Numbered from the stretch's first letter, positions 27,601 to 36,304 are shown. The stretch: 64,000 nt of DNA from an uncultured Mycoplasmatota bacterium (GCA_900543675.1 UQRY01000003.1:1-64000); one strand, 5' to 3'. Translations and numbers: made by a program. Notes: generated from the sequence alone by a model not told the origin.

Positions 27601-27938
27601 GTAATAAAAATTATGAATATCAGGGAACAAAATACAATAATTTGGATTTGGATGATACGACGAGTTATGGTCCAGAGACAACTTCTGTTTATGTAGGGGT
27701 AAATGGAACTTATACTTATTATGTACATGATTTTACTAATCGTAATTCTTCTAGTTCTAATGCACTTAGTTTGTCTGGTGCGCAAGTAAAATTATATATT
27801 GCGGGACGAGAGGAACCTATTATTTATAACGTTCCTAATCAGCCAGGTAACCTATGGAAAGTATTCTCTATCGAAAATGGGCAAGTGACCTCAATCAATG
27901 AAATGAGTTTTCATAGTAATTATCGTAATTTAGAATGA
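24633..27938 (+). CDS. Membrane-anchored multidomain S8 (subtilisin-like) protease
   Basis: 1101 residues. A Lys/Ser-rich cytosolic tail (1-147) precedes one membrane segment (about 149-170), giving a type II topology. An Ig-like region and a short inhibitor-like region follow. The subtilase domain has Asp in GLIDSPVD (about 410), His in SHGTHVAGIMAG (about 475), oxyanion Asn in SAGNCS, and Ser in GTSQAAP (about 692). Next come two carboxypeptidase-regulatory-like beta-sandwich domains and a YfaP/DUF2135-like C-terminus (LTWGLTPRDLDSHL). No sorting motif is needed given the anchor. Substrate unknown; a role in envelope or spore maturation is a guess from its neighbours. Confidence 0.88.
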   Translation: MEKNGKKNNLNNNTVSSVVRKKSSSVVRKKKNSNWKEESKEESSSSVIKKVSKKPSSSMVNQPSTVVKRRKSSSEKNSDRSSKVTDDQEPVKSKVVIRKKISTEKKKDDQKLEQNILSDQKTTEKKKTRKEKKQKTEHPRKKTSSKKKKILIICLTVLILLLVVASYLFFFPFKLTYDTKGDLVTKTGTLDFEVTITGNKPISKIYYAVDPEEENNLDCYTTIDSDGGLFQNKILFDDLSIPVGSRTLILYVESLLGTHEIISIPVEYTIGYINPLSIEDVVIGPTDNTYIVDKELLITFDDNVSEAEAKKLIEKYQGKIVGEIYFLKQYQVKFEVEDLSDLKRKLEAEEIISNVTYNYFDEVEIARNKVGSILGEEIHFTKDYYISALGIDEAYELVKKPHWINVGLIDSPVDYRHNDLNMNESNMFIPSMKNSDFDDIDNILDYYDTYDHENDEVYNQDKWYSDCSFLSFRSHGTHVAGIMAGIRDDNGVEGINDRVSLYYASMWVYYKRSAFIDSVDEASREDYIAQFDGDFGYGYDSFNMTYALSNLIMSDVRVINMSVGFDSVSDSSYNELKKYYDTYFATIEKTGKDFLIVKSAGNCSASGQCKQNADNDYFNRILSENEFADNHSLIVGGSIEPGTVTANDLIHNYFVHSKGVYSKYGEIVDIFAPGTIYSSIYNNDYEWMMGTSQAAPIVSGTASLIYSINPDFTASQVIDFIVDNPDGYVSFEKVKKGVINTKSAVEAALTYQETGEKTTTIDDTKYGFIQGSIQDAVTKEPVEVAGSIEFIDVNDPDKIYIAADTNARYLNGGNYDYILPVGTYNMVIKFEGYVKETIYHLVIDEDTVTYNILLNVVNDSDLTVVSTTGYAIDAFDGSHIPNTKIEIYKGISNNTENKITEVQADANGYYTLLLEPGNYTAYASAEGYTSSKTNILVVPNKNGEQDCTLTPVLKEGEIRAVLTWGLTPRDLDSHLVGPTPDGNRFHIYFSNKNYEYQGTKYNNLDLDDTTSYGPETTSVYVGVNGTYTYYVHDFTNRNSSSSNALSLSGAQVKLYIAGREEPIIYNVPNQPGNLWKVFSIENGQVTSINEMSFHSNYRNLE

Positions 27939-27965
27939 AGGTACTAAGTATCTTCTTTTCTTTTG
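27937..27965 (+). terminator. Intrinsic terminator
   Basis: GAAGGTAC (27937-27944) pairs with GTATCTTC (27948-27955), then a T-rich tail. Confidence 0.75.
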
Positions 27966-28011
27966 GTATATTTTTTTTGCTCCATCATATTTTTTACTAG
28001 GAGGAATATGT

Positions 28012-28302
28012 ATGGACAAGGATACGAATATTACGAATTATAATCATAGTATTAATATTGTAGAAAGAAAAAACATTTTAGTAACTGGAGTGAAAAAAAT
28101 TGAAAGCTTTGATAACGAAGAGTTTTTAATGGAAACGGTAATGGGATTTTTGGTATTAAAAGGGGATGATTTGGAATTATTGAAATTAGATACTTTGCAA
28201 GGAAATGTATCAATTAAAGGATTTTTAAAATCTTTTGCTTATGTAGATGATGCGACAAAAAAGGAGAAAGAATCCAGTATTATTAGTAGGTTATTTAAAT
28301 AA
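28012..28302 (+). CDS. yabP: Sporulation protein YabP
   Basis: 96-residue YabP/YqfC-family protein, a small beta-rich protein needed for sporulation in B. subtilis (sigma-E regulon). Conserved NRKNILVTGVKKIESFD-like and FLVLKGDDLELLKLD segments are visible. Start ATG after TAGGAGGAA. Its stop overlaps the yabQ start (TAATG), so the two are coupled. Confidence 0.88.
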   Translation: MDKDTNITNYNHSINIVERKNILVTGVKKIESFDNEEFLMETVMGFLVLKGDDLELLKLDTLQGNVSIKGFLKSFAYVDDATKKEKESSIISRLFK

Positions 28303-28577
28303 TGGAACTTGAGATACAAATTCAGAGTTTTGTCGCTTCTTTTGTTTTTGGATTTCTATTTTCTTATTTTGTTAATTTGTGTTATAAGTGGTTATTTCTT
28401 TCTAAAGGGGTATTTCGTTTGTTATTTACTTTGATTTTTGTGTTGTTTTTTTGCTTATTGTATTTTTTGATGATGGTTGTGATTAATTCTGCTCGTATTC
28501 ATATTTATTTTTTATTGATGACTTTGATTGGTTATTTAGTAAGTAATTTATTTAGTCGAAAGGTTCGTTATCATTAG
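28302..28577 (+). CDS. yabQ: YabQ-like spore cortex membrane protein
   Basis: 91-residue membrane protein with three hydrophobic helices. In Bacillus YabQ sits in the outer forespore membrane and is required for cortex synthesis. It overlaps yabP by 1 bp and precedes divIC, the Bacillus order. It is shorter than the roughly 200-residue Bacillus protein, lacking its C-terminal extension. The call rests mainly on hydrophobicity pattern and synteny. Confidence 0.78.
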   Translation: MELEIQIQSFVASFVFGFLFSYFVNLCYKWLFLSKGVFRLLFTLIFVLFFCLLYFLMMVVINSARIHIYFLLMTLIGYLVSNLFSRKVRYH

Positions 28578-28622
28578 TTTACATTTCTTTGTCAAGCGAC
28601 AAAACTTTCTATTTTTAAACCG

Positions 28623-28651
28623 TTGTCTTTTCTTTTATTTCTACTTATAAT
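28623..28651 (+). promoter_or_regulatory. Promoter of divIC
   Basis: -35 TTGTCT (28623-28628), 17-bp spacer, -10 TATAAT (28646-28651). A small inverted repeat (TTGTC-GACAA, 28589-28602) lies upstream. Confidence 0.7.
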
Positions 28652-28684
28652 GAGAATAAGAAGAATAGGGAGGTTTGCGTAGGT

Positions 28685-28987
28685 ATGAGAAAGAAAAAAA
28701 CAAAGTCCCGTGCACGTGTTTGTCTTTTCGTGCCTATCTGTGCGGTAGCGATCATCGCTATTTTTACTGCTGTTGGTAACTATTGGGTTCAAATATTCGA
28801 AAAGTACCAAGAAAAAGAGGCCTTAGAAGAAAAGATGCTCACTTTGCGAGAAAAAGAGGCAGAATTAAAAGTGGATGTCGAAAAGTTAGAAGACCCAGAT
28901 TACATTGCTCGTTATGCACGGGAAAAGTATATGTATTCTAAGGATGGGGAGATTATTCTAAGATTGCCAGAAGAAGATGAAGAATAA
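28685..28987 (+). CDS. divIC: Septum formation initiator DivIC/FtsB
   Basis: 100-residue bitopic protein: basic N-terminus, one membrane helix (about 12-33), a coiled coil (KYQEKEALEEKMLTLREKE), then the conserved DPDYIARYAREKYMY motif. DivIC pairs with FtsL and DivIB to activate septal wall synthesis. yabR and spoIIE, which follow in Bacillus, are missing; tilS is next. Confidence 0.93.
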   Translation: MRKKKTKSRARVCLFVPICAVAIIAIFTAVGNYWVQIFEKYQEKEALEEKMLTLREKEAELKVDVEKLEDPDYIARYAREKYMYSKDGEIILRLPEEDEE

Positions 28988-29000
28988 TCTTCTTTTTCTT
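28970..29000 (+). terminator. Intrinsic terminator of divIC
   Basis: GAAGAAGAT (28970-28978) pairs with ATCTTCTTT (28987-28995), then a T-rich tail. The stem lies in the acidic last codons. Confidence 0.75.
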
Positions 29001-29028
29001 TTGTTTTTATTCGTAAATATGGTACAAT
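29001..29028 (+). promoter_or_regulatory. Promoter of tilS-ftsH
   Basis: -35 TTGTTT (29001-29006), 16-bp spacer, -10 TACAAT (29023-29028) with an extended TGG just before it. Confidence 0.65.
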
Positions 29029-29056
29029 ACTATTTGTAGTGAAATGGGTGAATAGT

Positions 29057-30379
29057 GTGGAAAAAGTATATGATTATTTGAAAACTCTATTAGATCCTTC
29101 TAGTACTGTAGTTGTTGGAGTATCAGGGGGACCGGATTCTATGGCACTACTTTATATTTTGGTTACTTTGGCTAAGAAAAAGTCTTTTTCTTTGATTTGT
29201 TGCCATGTTAACCATAACGTGCGTAAGGAAAGTAAAGAAGAGAAAGTTTTCTTGGAAAACTGGTGTTATGAACATGGGGTTTTGTTCGAATCAATGACAA
29301 TTGAACATTATAGTGATGATAATTTTCATAATGAAGCTAGAAACATTCGTTATCGTTATTTTGAAGAGATAGTAACTAAGTATCAAGCAAACTATTTGAT
29401 GACTGCTCATCATGGCGATGATTTAGTGGAAACTATTTTGATGAGACTTGTACGTGGATCGACTTTGCGTGGCTATGCTGGGTTTAAGCGTGAGGTAGAT
29501 AAAGGGAGTTATCTACTTGTTCGTCCACTTATTACGGTTTCTAAGCATGAACTTTTAGATTATGATGAAAAAATGGGTATTCCTTATGTTATCGATAATT
29601 CTAATCATAAAGACAAATATACAAGAAATCGTTATCGTAAATATGTGTTACCTTTTTTAAAGCAAGAAAATCCTAATGTACATGAGAAATTTTTAAAGTT
29701 TAGTACGATGTTAGGAGAATATAGTGATTTTATTGATCGTCAGGTAGATAGTGTGTTTGCCTCGGTTTATCACGGTGGATATTTAGATATACCAGAGTTT
29801 CTTACCTTGGATTCTCTTCTACAAACACGAACTCTTTATCGTATTTTAGAAGAAATTTATCAAGATGATTTAAACTCGGTTAATGATAGACATGTTCAAC
29901 TTTTTTATCAACTTGTTTTTTCTCGTAAAAAAAATACCTATATTCTGTTACCTAATCATGTGAAGATTGTGAAATCTTATGATCAGGTTAAGGTGGTTAA
30001 AGATGGGGAAGGTATTGATCATTACGAAATAGAATTAGTTGATTACGCTATTCTTCCTAATGGTAAACATTTAGAGATTATTCACCATGATATTTTAGAA
30101 AATGGTAATGATATTTGCCGTTTAGATAGTCAAGATATTGTTTTACCTCTTTATGTTAGAACGAGAAAATATGGAGATAAAATGGCAGTAAAAGGCTTGT
30201 CTGGTACTAAAAAATTAAAAGATATTTTTATTAATAGTAAAGTGCCTATGGAGGAAAGAGAATTATGGCCTGTTGTTGTAGATGCAACTGGTAATATAGT
30301 GTGGGTTCCTGGCATTAAGAAAAGTAAAATTAATAAACAAAAAAATGAAAGTTATGATATAATAATTAAATATTATTGA
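29057..30379 (+). CDS. tilS: tRNA(Ile)-lysidine synthetase
   Basis: 440-residue enzyme that converts C34 of tRNA-Ile(CAU) to lysidine, switching it from Met to Ile identity. The PP-loop SGGPDSM, HHGDDLVETILMRL and GYAGF motifs are followed by a C-terminal TilS domain. I chose GTG 29057, with GGGTGA 7 bp upstream. An earlier in-frame GTG at 29039 is possible. It overlaps or abuts ftsH, as in many Bacillota; hpt is missing between them. Confidence 0.95.
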   Translation: MEKVYDYLKTLLDPSSTVVVGVSGGPDSMALLYILVTLAKKKSFSLICCHVNHNVRKESKEEKVFLENWCYEHGVLFESMTIEHYSDDNFHNEARNIRYRYFEEIVTKYQANYLMTAHHGDDLVETILMRLVRGSTLRGYAGFKREVDKGSYLLVRPLITVSKHELLDYDEKMGIPYVIDNSNHKDKYTRNRYRKYVLPFLKQENPNVHEKFLKFSTMLGEYSDFIDRQVDSVFASVYHGGYLDIPEFLTLDSLLQTRTLYRILEEIYQDDLNSVNDRHVQLFYQLVFSRKKNTYILLPNHVKIVKSYDQVKVVKDGEGIDHYEIELVDYAILPNGKHLEIIHHDILENGNDICRLDSQDIVLPLYVRTRKYGDKMAVKGLSGTKKLKDIFINSKVPMEERELWPVVVDATGNIVWVPGIKKSKINKQKNESYDIIIKYY

Positions 30380-30396
30380 AGGAGAGAGAAATAACA

Positions 30397-32400
30397 ATGA
30401 ATAAAAACAGTGTTAAAAGAGGGCTATTACCTTATTTATTCTTAGTTTTGATCGTATTTAGTGTTTATTATTTATTCAATGTACTTAATCAAAAAGTTAA
30501 TGTTTTGACGTACGATGAATTTGTTTCTTTGTTGGAGGAAGAAAAAGTAACTGAACTTTCGATTACGCCAAAGCAGAGGGCTGTTGTATATGAGATTAGT
30601 GGTAAGGCTGAGGATTATAAAGAGAATGAGACTTTCTTTATTCGGGTGCCTTTAAGCGATGAAATTATTAAAACAATTTTTGCCTCAGAAGAAAAAGCTG
30701 ATTTCGAATTAGTAACAAATCCTGATCCTGAATCTAGTACATTGTTGTTGATTTTAGTTAACGTTTTACCACTTGTTTTACTTGTTGGTGTTGCGATCTT
30801 TATCTTTACTAGACAAATGGGTGGCGCTAATAAATCAATGGATTTTGGTAAGAGTAGAGCTCGTTTAAGTAATGATACCAATAAAGTAACATTTAAAGAT
30901 GTTGCTGGATTAAAGGAAGAGAAAGAAGAAGTTTCAGAATTAATTGACTTCTTAAAAAATCCAAAGAAATTTCAAAAGTTAGGGGCTAGAATTCCTAAGG
31001 GTGTTTTATTAGTTGGTCCTCCAGGTACTGGTAAAACATTATTAGCTAAGGCAGTGGCTGGAGAAGCTAATGTGCCATTCTACTATATTAGTGGTTCTGA
31101 CTTTGTAGAATTGTTTGTTGGTGTTGGAGCTAGCCGTGTTCGTGATATGTTTAAGCAAGCTAAACATTCTGCTCCATGTTTGATTTTTATTGATGAGATT
31201 GATGCAGTAGGTCGTCAACGTGGTACTGGTTTAGGTGGCGGTCATGATGAACGTGAACAAACACTTAACCAATTACTTACAGAAATGGATGGGTTTGGAG
31301 CCAATGAAGGAATTATCATTATTGCAGCAACTAACCGTGCAGATGTGTTAGATCCTGCTTTACTTCGTCCAGGTAGATTCGATCGTCAAGTTACTGTTGA
31401 TTTACCAGATGTTAGAGAACGTGAAGAGATCTTGAAAGTTCATGCTAAAGATAAGATTTTAGATTCTTCTGTTCGTTTAGAATTTTTAGCTAAACGTACT
31501 CCGGGATTTAGTGGAGCTGCGCTTGAAAATTTATTAAATGAAGCTGCTTTGTTAGCGGTTAGAAGAAATAAAGAAGCAATTACGATGAGTGAAATTGATG
31601 AAGCGACTGATCGTGTAATTGGTGGTCCGGCTAAACTTAGTCGTAAGTACAATGACCATGAAAAAGAAGTCGTTGCTTATCATGAAGCTGGTCATGCTGT
31701 TTTAGGTATTAAATTACCAAATGCAGATGATGTACAAAAAATTACGATTATTCCACGTGGGCAAGCCGGTGGTTATACGTTAATGATGCCTAGTGAAGAG
31801 ACCTATTTGTCTACAAAAACAGAATTATTACAACGAATAACTGGTTTGTTAGGTGGTCGTGTTTCAGAAGAAATCCAATTCCATGAAGTAACTACTGGTG
31901 CACATAATGACTTTGAAAAGGCAACTAAGATTGCTCGTGCTATGGTTACTGAGTATGGAATGAGCGATTTAGGTCCAGTTCAACTTGAACAACAAGAAGG
32001 CGGAGTCTTCCTTGGACGTGATTATAATAAGACTCGTAATTTCTCTAATGAAATTGCTCATGAAATTGATAAAGAGGTTCGTAAGATTATCGATGAGTGT
32101 TACCAAGAGGCCAAGAGAATCTTACTTGAAAATCGTGATTTGGTGAAATTACTTGCTGATTCTTTATTAGAATATGAAACATTAACCAAAGAACAAATTG
32201 ATTCTTTAGTCGAGACTGGTAAAATGCCAGAAGAAAATTCTGAAGTAAAAACAGATGAAGATAAATCTTTAACAGAGCTTAAAAACTTAGCTAAGGAAAA
32301 GGGAATTAAAGGTTACACAAAAATGACTAAGGAAGAGTTGGAAAAAGCTCTAGATGAAGAAGAAACAAAAGAAAAAGAGGAAACTGATTCTAAAGAATAG
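30397..32400 (+). CDS. ftsH: ATP-dependent zinc metalloprotease FtsH
   Basis: 667-residue membrane AAA+ protease for membrane protein quality control. Two membrane segments (about 8-28 and 112-135) flank an external domain. Walker A GPPGTGKT (about 207-214), SRH region and HEAGH zinc motif (about 429-433) follow. After the protease domain comes an extra tail, [18 protein letters not shown] with a Lys/Glu-rich end, resembling a Rho-N/SAP-like module. ATG 30397 follows AAGGAGAGAG. Confidence 0.97.
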   Translation: MNKNSVKRGLLPYLFLVLIVFSVYYLFNVLNQKVNVLTYDEFVSLLEEEKVTELSITPKQRAVVYEISGKAEDYKENETFFIRVPLSDEIIKTIFASEEKADFELVTNPDPESSTLLLILVNVLPLVLLVGVAIFIFTRQMGGANKSMDFGKSRARLSNDTNKVTFKDVAGLKEEKEEVSELIDFLKNPKKFQKLGARIPKGVLLVGPPGTGKTLLAKAVAGEANVPFYYISGSDFVELFVGVGASRVRDMFKQAKHSAPCLIFIDEIDAVGRQRGTGLGGGHDEREQTLNQLLTEMDGFGANEGIIIIAATNRADVLDPALLRPGRFDRQVTVDLPDVREREEILKVHAKDKILDSSVRLEFLAKRTPGFSGAALENLLNEAALLAVRRNKEAITMSEIDEATDRVIGGPAKLSRKYNDHEKEVVAYHEAGHAVLGIKLPNADDVQKITIIPRGQAGGYTLMMPSEETYLSTKTELLQRITGLLGGRVSEEIQFHEVTTGAHNDFEKATKIARAMVTEYGMSDLGPVQLEQQEGGVFLGRDYNKTRNFSNEIAHEIDKEVRKIIDECYQEAKRILLENRDLVKLLADSLLEYETLTKEQIDSLVETGKMPEENSEVKTDEDKSLTELKNLAKEKGIKGYTKMTKEELEKALDEEETKEKEETDSKE

Positions 32401-32412
32401 TTTCTTTTTTTT
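32380..32412 (+). terminator. Intrinsic terminator of ftsH
   Basis: GAAACT (32380-32385) pairs with AGTTTC (32399-32404), with an inner ATTC/GAAT stem, then eight T. Confidence 0.8.
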
Positions 32413-32470
32413 GTTTAAAACGTTCATTTTGAACCAATACAACCTAAAACGGAGTATGTATTTTCCCCTC

Positions 32471-32500
32471 TTGTCAAAATACTTGGGGGGGGGGTATACT
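32471..32500 (+). promoter_or_regulatory. Promoter with a 10-G spacer tract, likely phase-variable
   Basis: -35 TTGTCA (32471-32476), 18-bp spacer, -10 TATACT (32495-32500). The spacer ends in ten consecutive G (32485-32494) in an otherwise very AT-rich region. Slipped-strand gain or loss of a G would change the -35/-10 distance away from or towards 17 bp, the classic way to switch a promoter on and off. Start near 32507; the gene begins at 32561. Confidence 0.82.
32485..32494 (+). repeat. Homopolymeric G10 tract
   Basis: Ten G in a row, the longest G-run I saw in the window, exactly between the -35 and -10 hexamers. Such a tract is very unlikely by chance in DNA this AT-rich and is prone to length change. 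Confidence 0.95.
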
Positions 32501-32560
32501 TAGTATGTATAAGAAAAATAGAAATGTGAATAATAGAGATGAAATATTAAGGGGATAGAT

Positions 32561-33697
32561 ATGAAGAAGTTAGAACTGAAATTTAGTAAGAAATATATAG
32601 CCATTTTTGGTTTACTTGTGATTATTTTGTTGGCTATTGTGTTTTTAATTAGTAATACATACGGATATTATCAGGAAGATTTAGAATTAAAAAATTCCTT
32701 AGAGATGACGGTTGCGACCCTTTCTTATGGTTTAAATGAGGAGTATAAAGTAGTAGTTCCCGCTAAAGGTGAGGTAAGAGTACCTATCGCAGTAATGGGA
32801 TTAAATAGTCAAGAAACGAAATATCAAATGTATTATTGAAGTAGTGATGACTTAACTAATGTGATTGTAGGATATGCTAGTTATAGTAGTAATCTAGCAA
32901 GTGGAAGTTTAGCGGTAGGAGAGAGTAAGCAAGTATCATTAATCTTACAGAATAATGGCGATAGTGAAGTCACGGTATTTGTCGGAGTAAAAGGAGGATA
33001 TCAAAACAATAGTGTAGAAGATATTCTACTTGGAGATGGCGAAATACGGATTACAAACCGAATAGAGAGTGATGAAGTTACCGAAGATATGGCGACTCCT
33101 GAAGATATCCTATCAGGAAAGAAGGCTTGGGTAGCTGGAAATCAGATTACAGGAACGATGGTGAATCGAGGAACAGTTAATCAGACATTAAAAGCCGGAG
33201 AAAGTTATACAATACCAGAAGGATATCATGATGGGAAAGGTGTGATTAGTTCTGATTCATTAGCTAGTCAAACTCAAGGAACTGCATCCGCAGAAGATAT
33301 TAGGAATGGGAAAACCGCTTGGGTAAATGGAAATAAAGTAACTGGTACTGCTTCAGAATTTACTAATACGATTTTTATTCCTACTCTTTATGGTGCTAGT
33401 GTGAGAGGAACAGATCAATTTTATGCTGGTGGAGGCGGTATTGAATTACAGAATGTAAGTAAGATTTCTATTGAGAATTTGATTATTAAAGGTGAATCGA
33501 ATTGGCCTACTGCTTCTAATTTTACTATTACTGGAAAGTCTGGTGAAACGTCGACAAGAGTAGCTTTCTTTACCAATACAACTAATGAGAGTGATCTAAG
33601 TTATGATGTTTCTATGTACGATTCTGTTACAATTTATGCTTATAGTTATAACGGTACAGAAGTTAAAGCAACAAACTTAAAAATAGAACTTAAATAA
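32561..33697 (+). pseudogene. Surface protein with SGKKAWV-type repeats, interrupted by in-frame TGA
   Basis: One membrane anchor (about 11-30) precedes a beta-rich external region. A repeated module follows, EDILSGKKAWVAGNQITGT and EDIRNGKTAWVNGNKVTGT, familiar from phage tail and host-attachment proteins, then a beta-sandwich C-terminus. At 32837-32839 a TGA splits YQMYY from SSDDLTN. The frame continues in register for 286 codons to TAA at 33695, so a TGG to TGA change is the simplest reading. The downstream part has no ribosome-binding site, so it should be silent unless read through. Start ATG after AAGGGGATAG. Confidence 0.8.
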
Positions 33698-33717
33698 TTT
33701 TCTTGATAGTAAAAGAC

Positions 33718-33746
33718 TTGGTGTTTTGATTTAACAGTGATATACT
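33718..33746 (+). promoter_or_regulatory. Promoter of the GT-C-like gene
   Basis: -35 TTGGTG (33718-33723), 17-bp spacer, -10 TATACT (33741-33746), 16 bp before the ATG. Confidence 0.55.
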
Positions 33747-33761
33747 TTAAGTGGTGTTATT

Positions 33762-35258
33762 ATGAAGCGTTTTTGTTCTTATCATCCTGCCAAATGGGAA
33801 GCTTTTGCCTTTTTAATGATTCCTGTTTTAGTAGGTATTTTGACTGCTACTTGTTTTGGTAATGATATTTGGTTTTTAGTTCGCACAGGAGAGGAGATTC
33901 TTGTGAATGGATTTCCTCATGTTGATTTTCTAACTTTTCATGAAAATTTAACTTTAGTAGTTCAACAGTGGTTAATTGATGTTTTATTCTTTTTTGTTTA
34001 TGATATTGGTGGTAAAAATGGACTTTATTTGCTTACTCTTTTCGTGAATATTTATCTTGTTTTTATCACTTATCATTTATTGATGCTAGTTACAGATAAG
34101 AAAAGGAATTTATCCATTTTATTTACTTGTGTAATTACTTCTATTCTTGCTTTCTTTTTCTTATCTCCAAGACCACAAATTTTTTCTTTTGCTATTTTAC
34201 TTACGGAATTATATGTACTAGAACATTATATGAAAAGGGGAAATATTAAAATTTTATATTTTCTTCCTCTTTTATCTTGGTTTATGATTCAGGTACATGC
34301 TTCTTTATGGCCAATGCTATTTTGTTTTTGGTTACCTTTTTTTCTTGATGCTTTTTCTTTTTCTATAGGCCGACTTTCTTCAGATGCAAAACCAAAGAAA
34401 CCATTACTGATGGCTTTTCTTTTTATGATTTTAGTTGGTTTTATTAATCCTTATGGTGTTGATGCTATATTTTATTTATCTCGTTCTATTAGTAGCAGTA
34501 GTCTTTATCATGTCGTTACAGAAATGCGAGTTCCTGATATTCATACTTTTGCAGGATTGGTTTCTTATTTTTGTTTATTCGTGGTGTGGATTAGTTACTT
34601 TATATTTACAAAGTCAAAAATTAAAATTCGTCATTTCTTGTTGTTGTTAGGAACAACTTATCTTACTATTTCTTCATGGCGAGGTTTGGCTTTTTTCTTG
34701 ATTGCTGCTATTTATCCGTTAGCTTACTATTTTCGCTCGTATTTTTATCGAGTGCGAGATATTCCTTTTACAAAACGTCAATTTATTCCTTTGACTGTAG
34801 CTATTTTTTTCTTAGGGGTAGTGCCACTCAGTTTGATTTTATTTTCTGATGGCGTTTTCATGAATAGTTCTACGCAAGAAGGAATCGATTATTTATTGGA
34901 AAATGAAAAAGCCGATGAGGTTCGCTTATATTGTGGTTATGGTGAATGTACATATGCAGAATATAGAGGGGTGAAGTCATACATAGATAGTCGGGCGGAA
35001 GTGTTTATTAAAGAGAATAATCAACAAGCAGATATTTTAGATGAAATGTTTTATCTACAAAATCATGCGTTAGATTATCATGAGTTTTTAGAAAAGTATC
35101 AATTTACTCATTTATTGGTTACAGAAGATGATTATTTATATCAATTATTGTTACATGATTCTGATTATGAAGTCTTTTTTTCAGGAGTTGAATCTAAGAC
35201 AACTCACAGTTTACAAGAGAAAAATTTGCGCCATTATATTATTTTTAAGAAACGGTAA
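33762..35258 (+). CDS. Polytopic membrane protein, GT-C glycosyltransferase-like
   Basis: 498 residues with about ten membrane helices and a soluble C-terminal domain (about 370-498). The first external loop has acidic residues (FGNDIWFLVRTGEEI, PHVDFLTFHE), followed by a QQWLIDVLFF segment, a layout seen in GT-C enzymes that use lipid-linked sugars. C-terminal CGYGECTYAEYRG and a YIDSRAEVF motif fit the same group. Substrate unknown. It follows the phase-variable surface gene and may modify surface polymers, which is inference. Confidence 0.6.
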   Translation: MKRFCSYHPAKWEAFAFLMIPVLVGILTATCFGNDIWFLVRTGEEILVNGFPHVDFLTFHENLTLVVQQWLIDVLFFFVYDIGGKNGLYLLTLFVNIYLVFITYHLLMLVTDKKRNLSILFTCVITSILAFFFLSPRPQIFSFAILLTELYVLEHYMKRGNIKILYFLPLLSWFMIQVHASLWPMLFCFWLPFFLDAFSFSIGRLSSDAKPKKPLLMAFLFMILVGFINPYGVDAIFYLSRSISSSSLYHVVTEMRVPDIHTFAGLVSYFCLFVVWISYFIFTKSKIKIRHFLLLLGTTYLTISSWRGLAFFLIAAIYPLAYYFRSYFYRVRDIPFTKRQFIPLTVAIFFLGVVPLSLILFSDGVFMNSSTQEGIDYLLENEKADEVRLYCGYGECTYAEYRGVKSYIDSRAEVFIKENNQQADILDEMFYLQNHALDYHEFLEKYQFTHLLVTEDDYLYQLLLHDSDYEVFFSGVESKTTHSLQEKNLRHYIIFKKR

Positions 35259-35274
35259 TCGTTTTCTTTTTTTT
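35250..35274 (+). terminator. Intrinsic terminator
   Basis: AAACG (35250-35254) pairs with CGTTT (35260-35264), then a long T-run. Short stem. Confidence 0.6.
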
Positions 35275-35317
35275 GGTTTTGTGTTATCATTATCTATTAT
35301 GAATTTGAGGGATTAGT

Positions 35318-36304
35318 ATGTGGAAAATTGGAAATGTAGAAATTAAACATCAAACTGTCTTAGCGCCGATGGCTGGAATTGGGAATTCTAGTTTTCGAAA
35401 GATCATTAAAGAAATGGGTTGTGGTTTGATCTATGCCGAAATGGTTTCGGATAAAGCCCTTTTTTATAAAAATCAAAAGACAGTTGATATGCTTTATATG
35501 GAAGAAGAAGAACGTCCTATTGTTCAACAAATTTTTGGTAGTGACAAGGATTCTTTTGTAGCTGCTGCTCAGTTTATTGAACGGAATATGCATCCAGATA
35601 TTATCGATATTAATATGGGGTGTCCAGTTCCCAAAGTAGCGGTTCGTGCCCAAGCTGGTAGTGCGCTTTTAAAAAATCCAGAGAAAATTAGAGAGATCGT
35701 TACTGCGGTTGTTGAAGCTGTTCAAGTTCCAGTAACGGTAAAAATTAGAAGTGGATGGGATCATGAACATATTAATGCGGTAGAAGTGGCTAAAATTTGT
35801 GAAGAAGCGGGAGCTAGTGCGATTTGTGTCCATCCTAGAACGAGAAGTCAGGGGTATAGTGGAAAAGCTGACTGGCAGATTATTAAACAAGTTAAAGAAG
35901 CTGTATCTATACCGGTTATTGGTAATGGCGATATTGTTGATATTTATAGCGCGAAGAGGATGCTTGATGAAACTGGCTGTGATGCGATTATGATTGGCCG
36001 TGGTGTATTGGGTAATCCATGGTTAATTAAAGAGATCAACGCTTATTTAGAAGAAGGAAAAATTCTTCCACCACCAACGCCACTGATGCGTATTGATATG
36101 TGCTTACATCATTTAGAGAATTTATATCAGTTAAAGAATGAAAAATTGGCAGTTTTGGAAATTAGAAATCATGTTGCTTGGTATTTAAAGGGACTTAAAA
36201 ATTCTAATGAAATTAAGAATAAAATATTTCTCTGCCATCATATTTCTGATATAATTAACATATTAAACGATTATAAAAAATATATAGAAAGAAGTGTGGA
36301 TTAA
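35318..36304 (+). CDS. dusB: tRNA-dihydrouridine synthase
   Basis: 328-residue FMN enzyme that reduces uridines in the tRNA D-loop. TIM-barrel motifs: LAPMAGIGNSSFR, catalytic Cys in INMGCPVPKV, KIRSGWD, VHPRTRSQGYSG, GNGDI and MIGRGVLGNPW. The NMGCPVPKV form fits the DusB subgroup found before lysS in Bacillus. The next gene starts directly after its stop. Confidence 0.93.
   Translation: MWKIGNVEIKHQTVLAPMAGIGNSSFRKIIKEMGCGLIYAEMVSDKALFYKNQKTVDMLYMEEEERPIVQQIFGSDKDSFVAAAQFIERNMHPDIIDINMGCPVPKVAVRAQAGSALLKNPEKIREIVTAVVEAVQVPVTVKIRSGWDHEHINAVEVAKICEEAGASAICVHPRTRSQGYSGKADWQIIKQVKEAVSIPVIGNGDIVDIYSAKRMLDETGCDAIMIGRGVLGNPWLIKEINAYLEEGKILPPPTPLMRIDMCLHHLENLYQLKNEKLAVLEIRNHVAWYLKGLKNSNEIKNKIFLCHHISDIINILNDYKKYIERSVD

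Noticed and set aside
32561..33697. UGA-as-Trp (code 4) genome
   Set aside because: Trp is written TGG throughout, and several genes (3781, 23400, 46756, 47449, 52219) end sensibly at TGA before the next gene.
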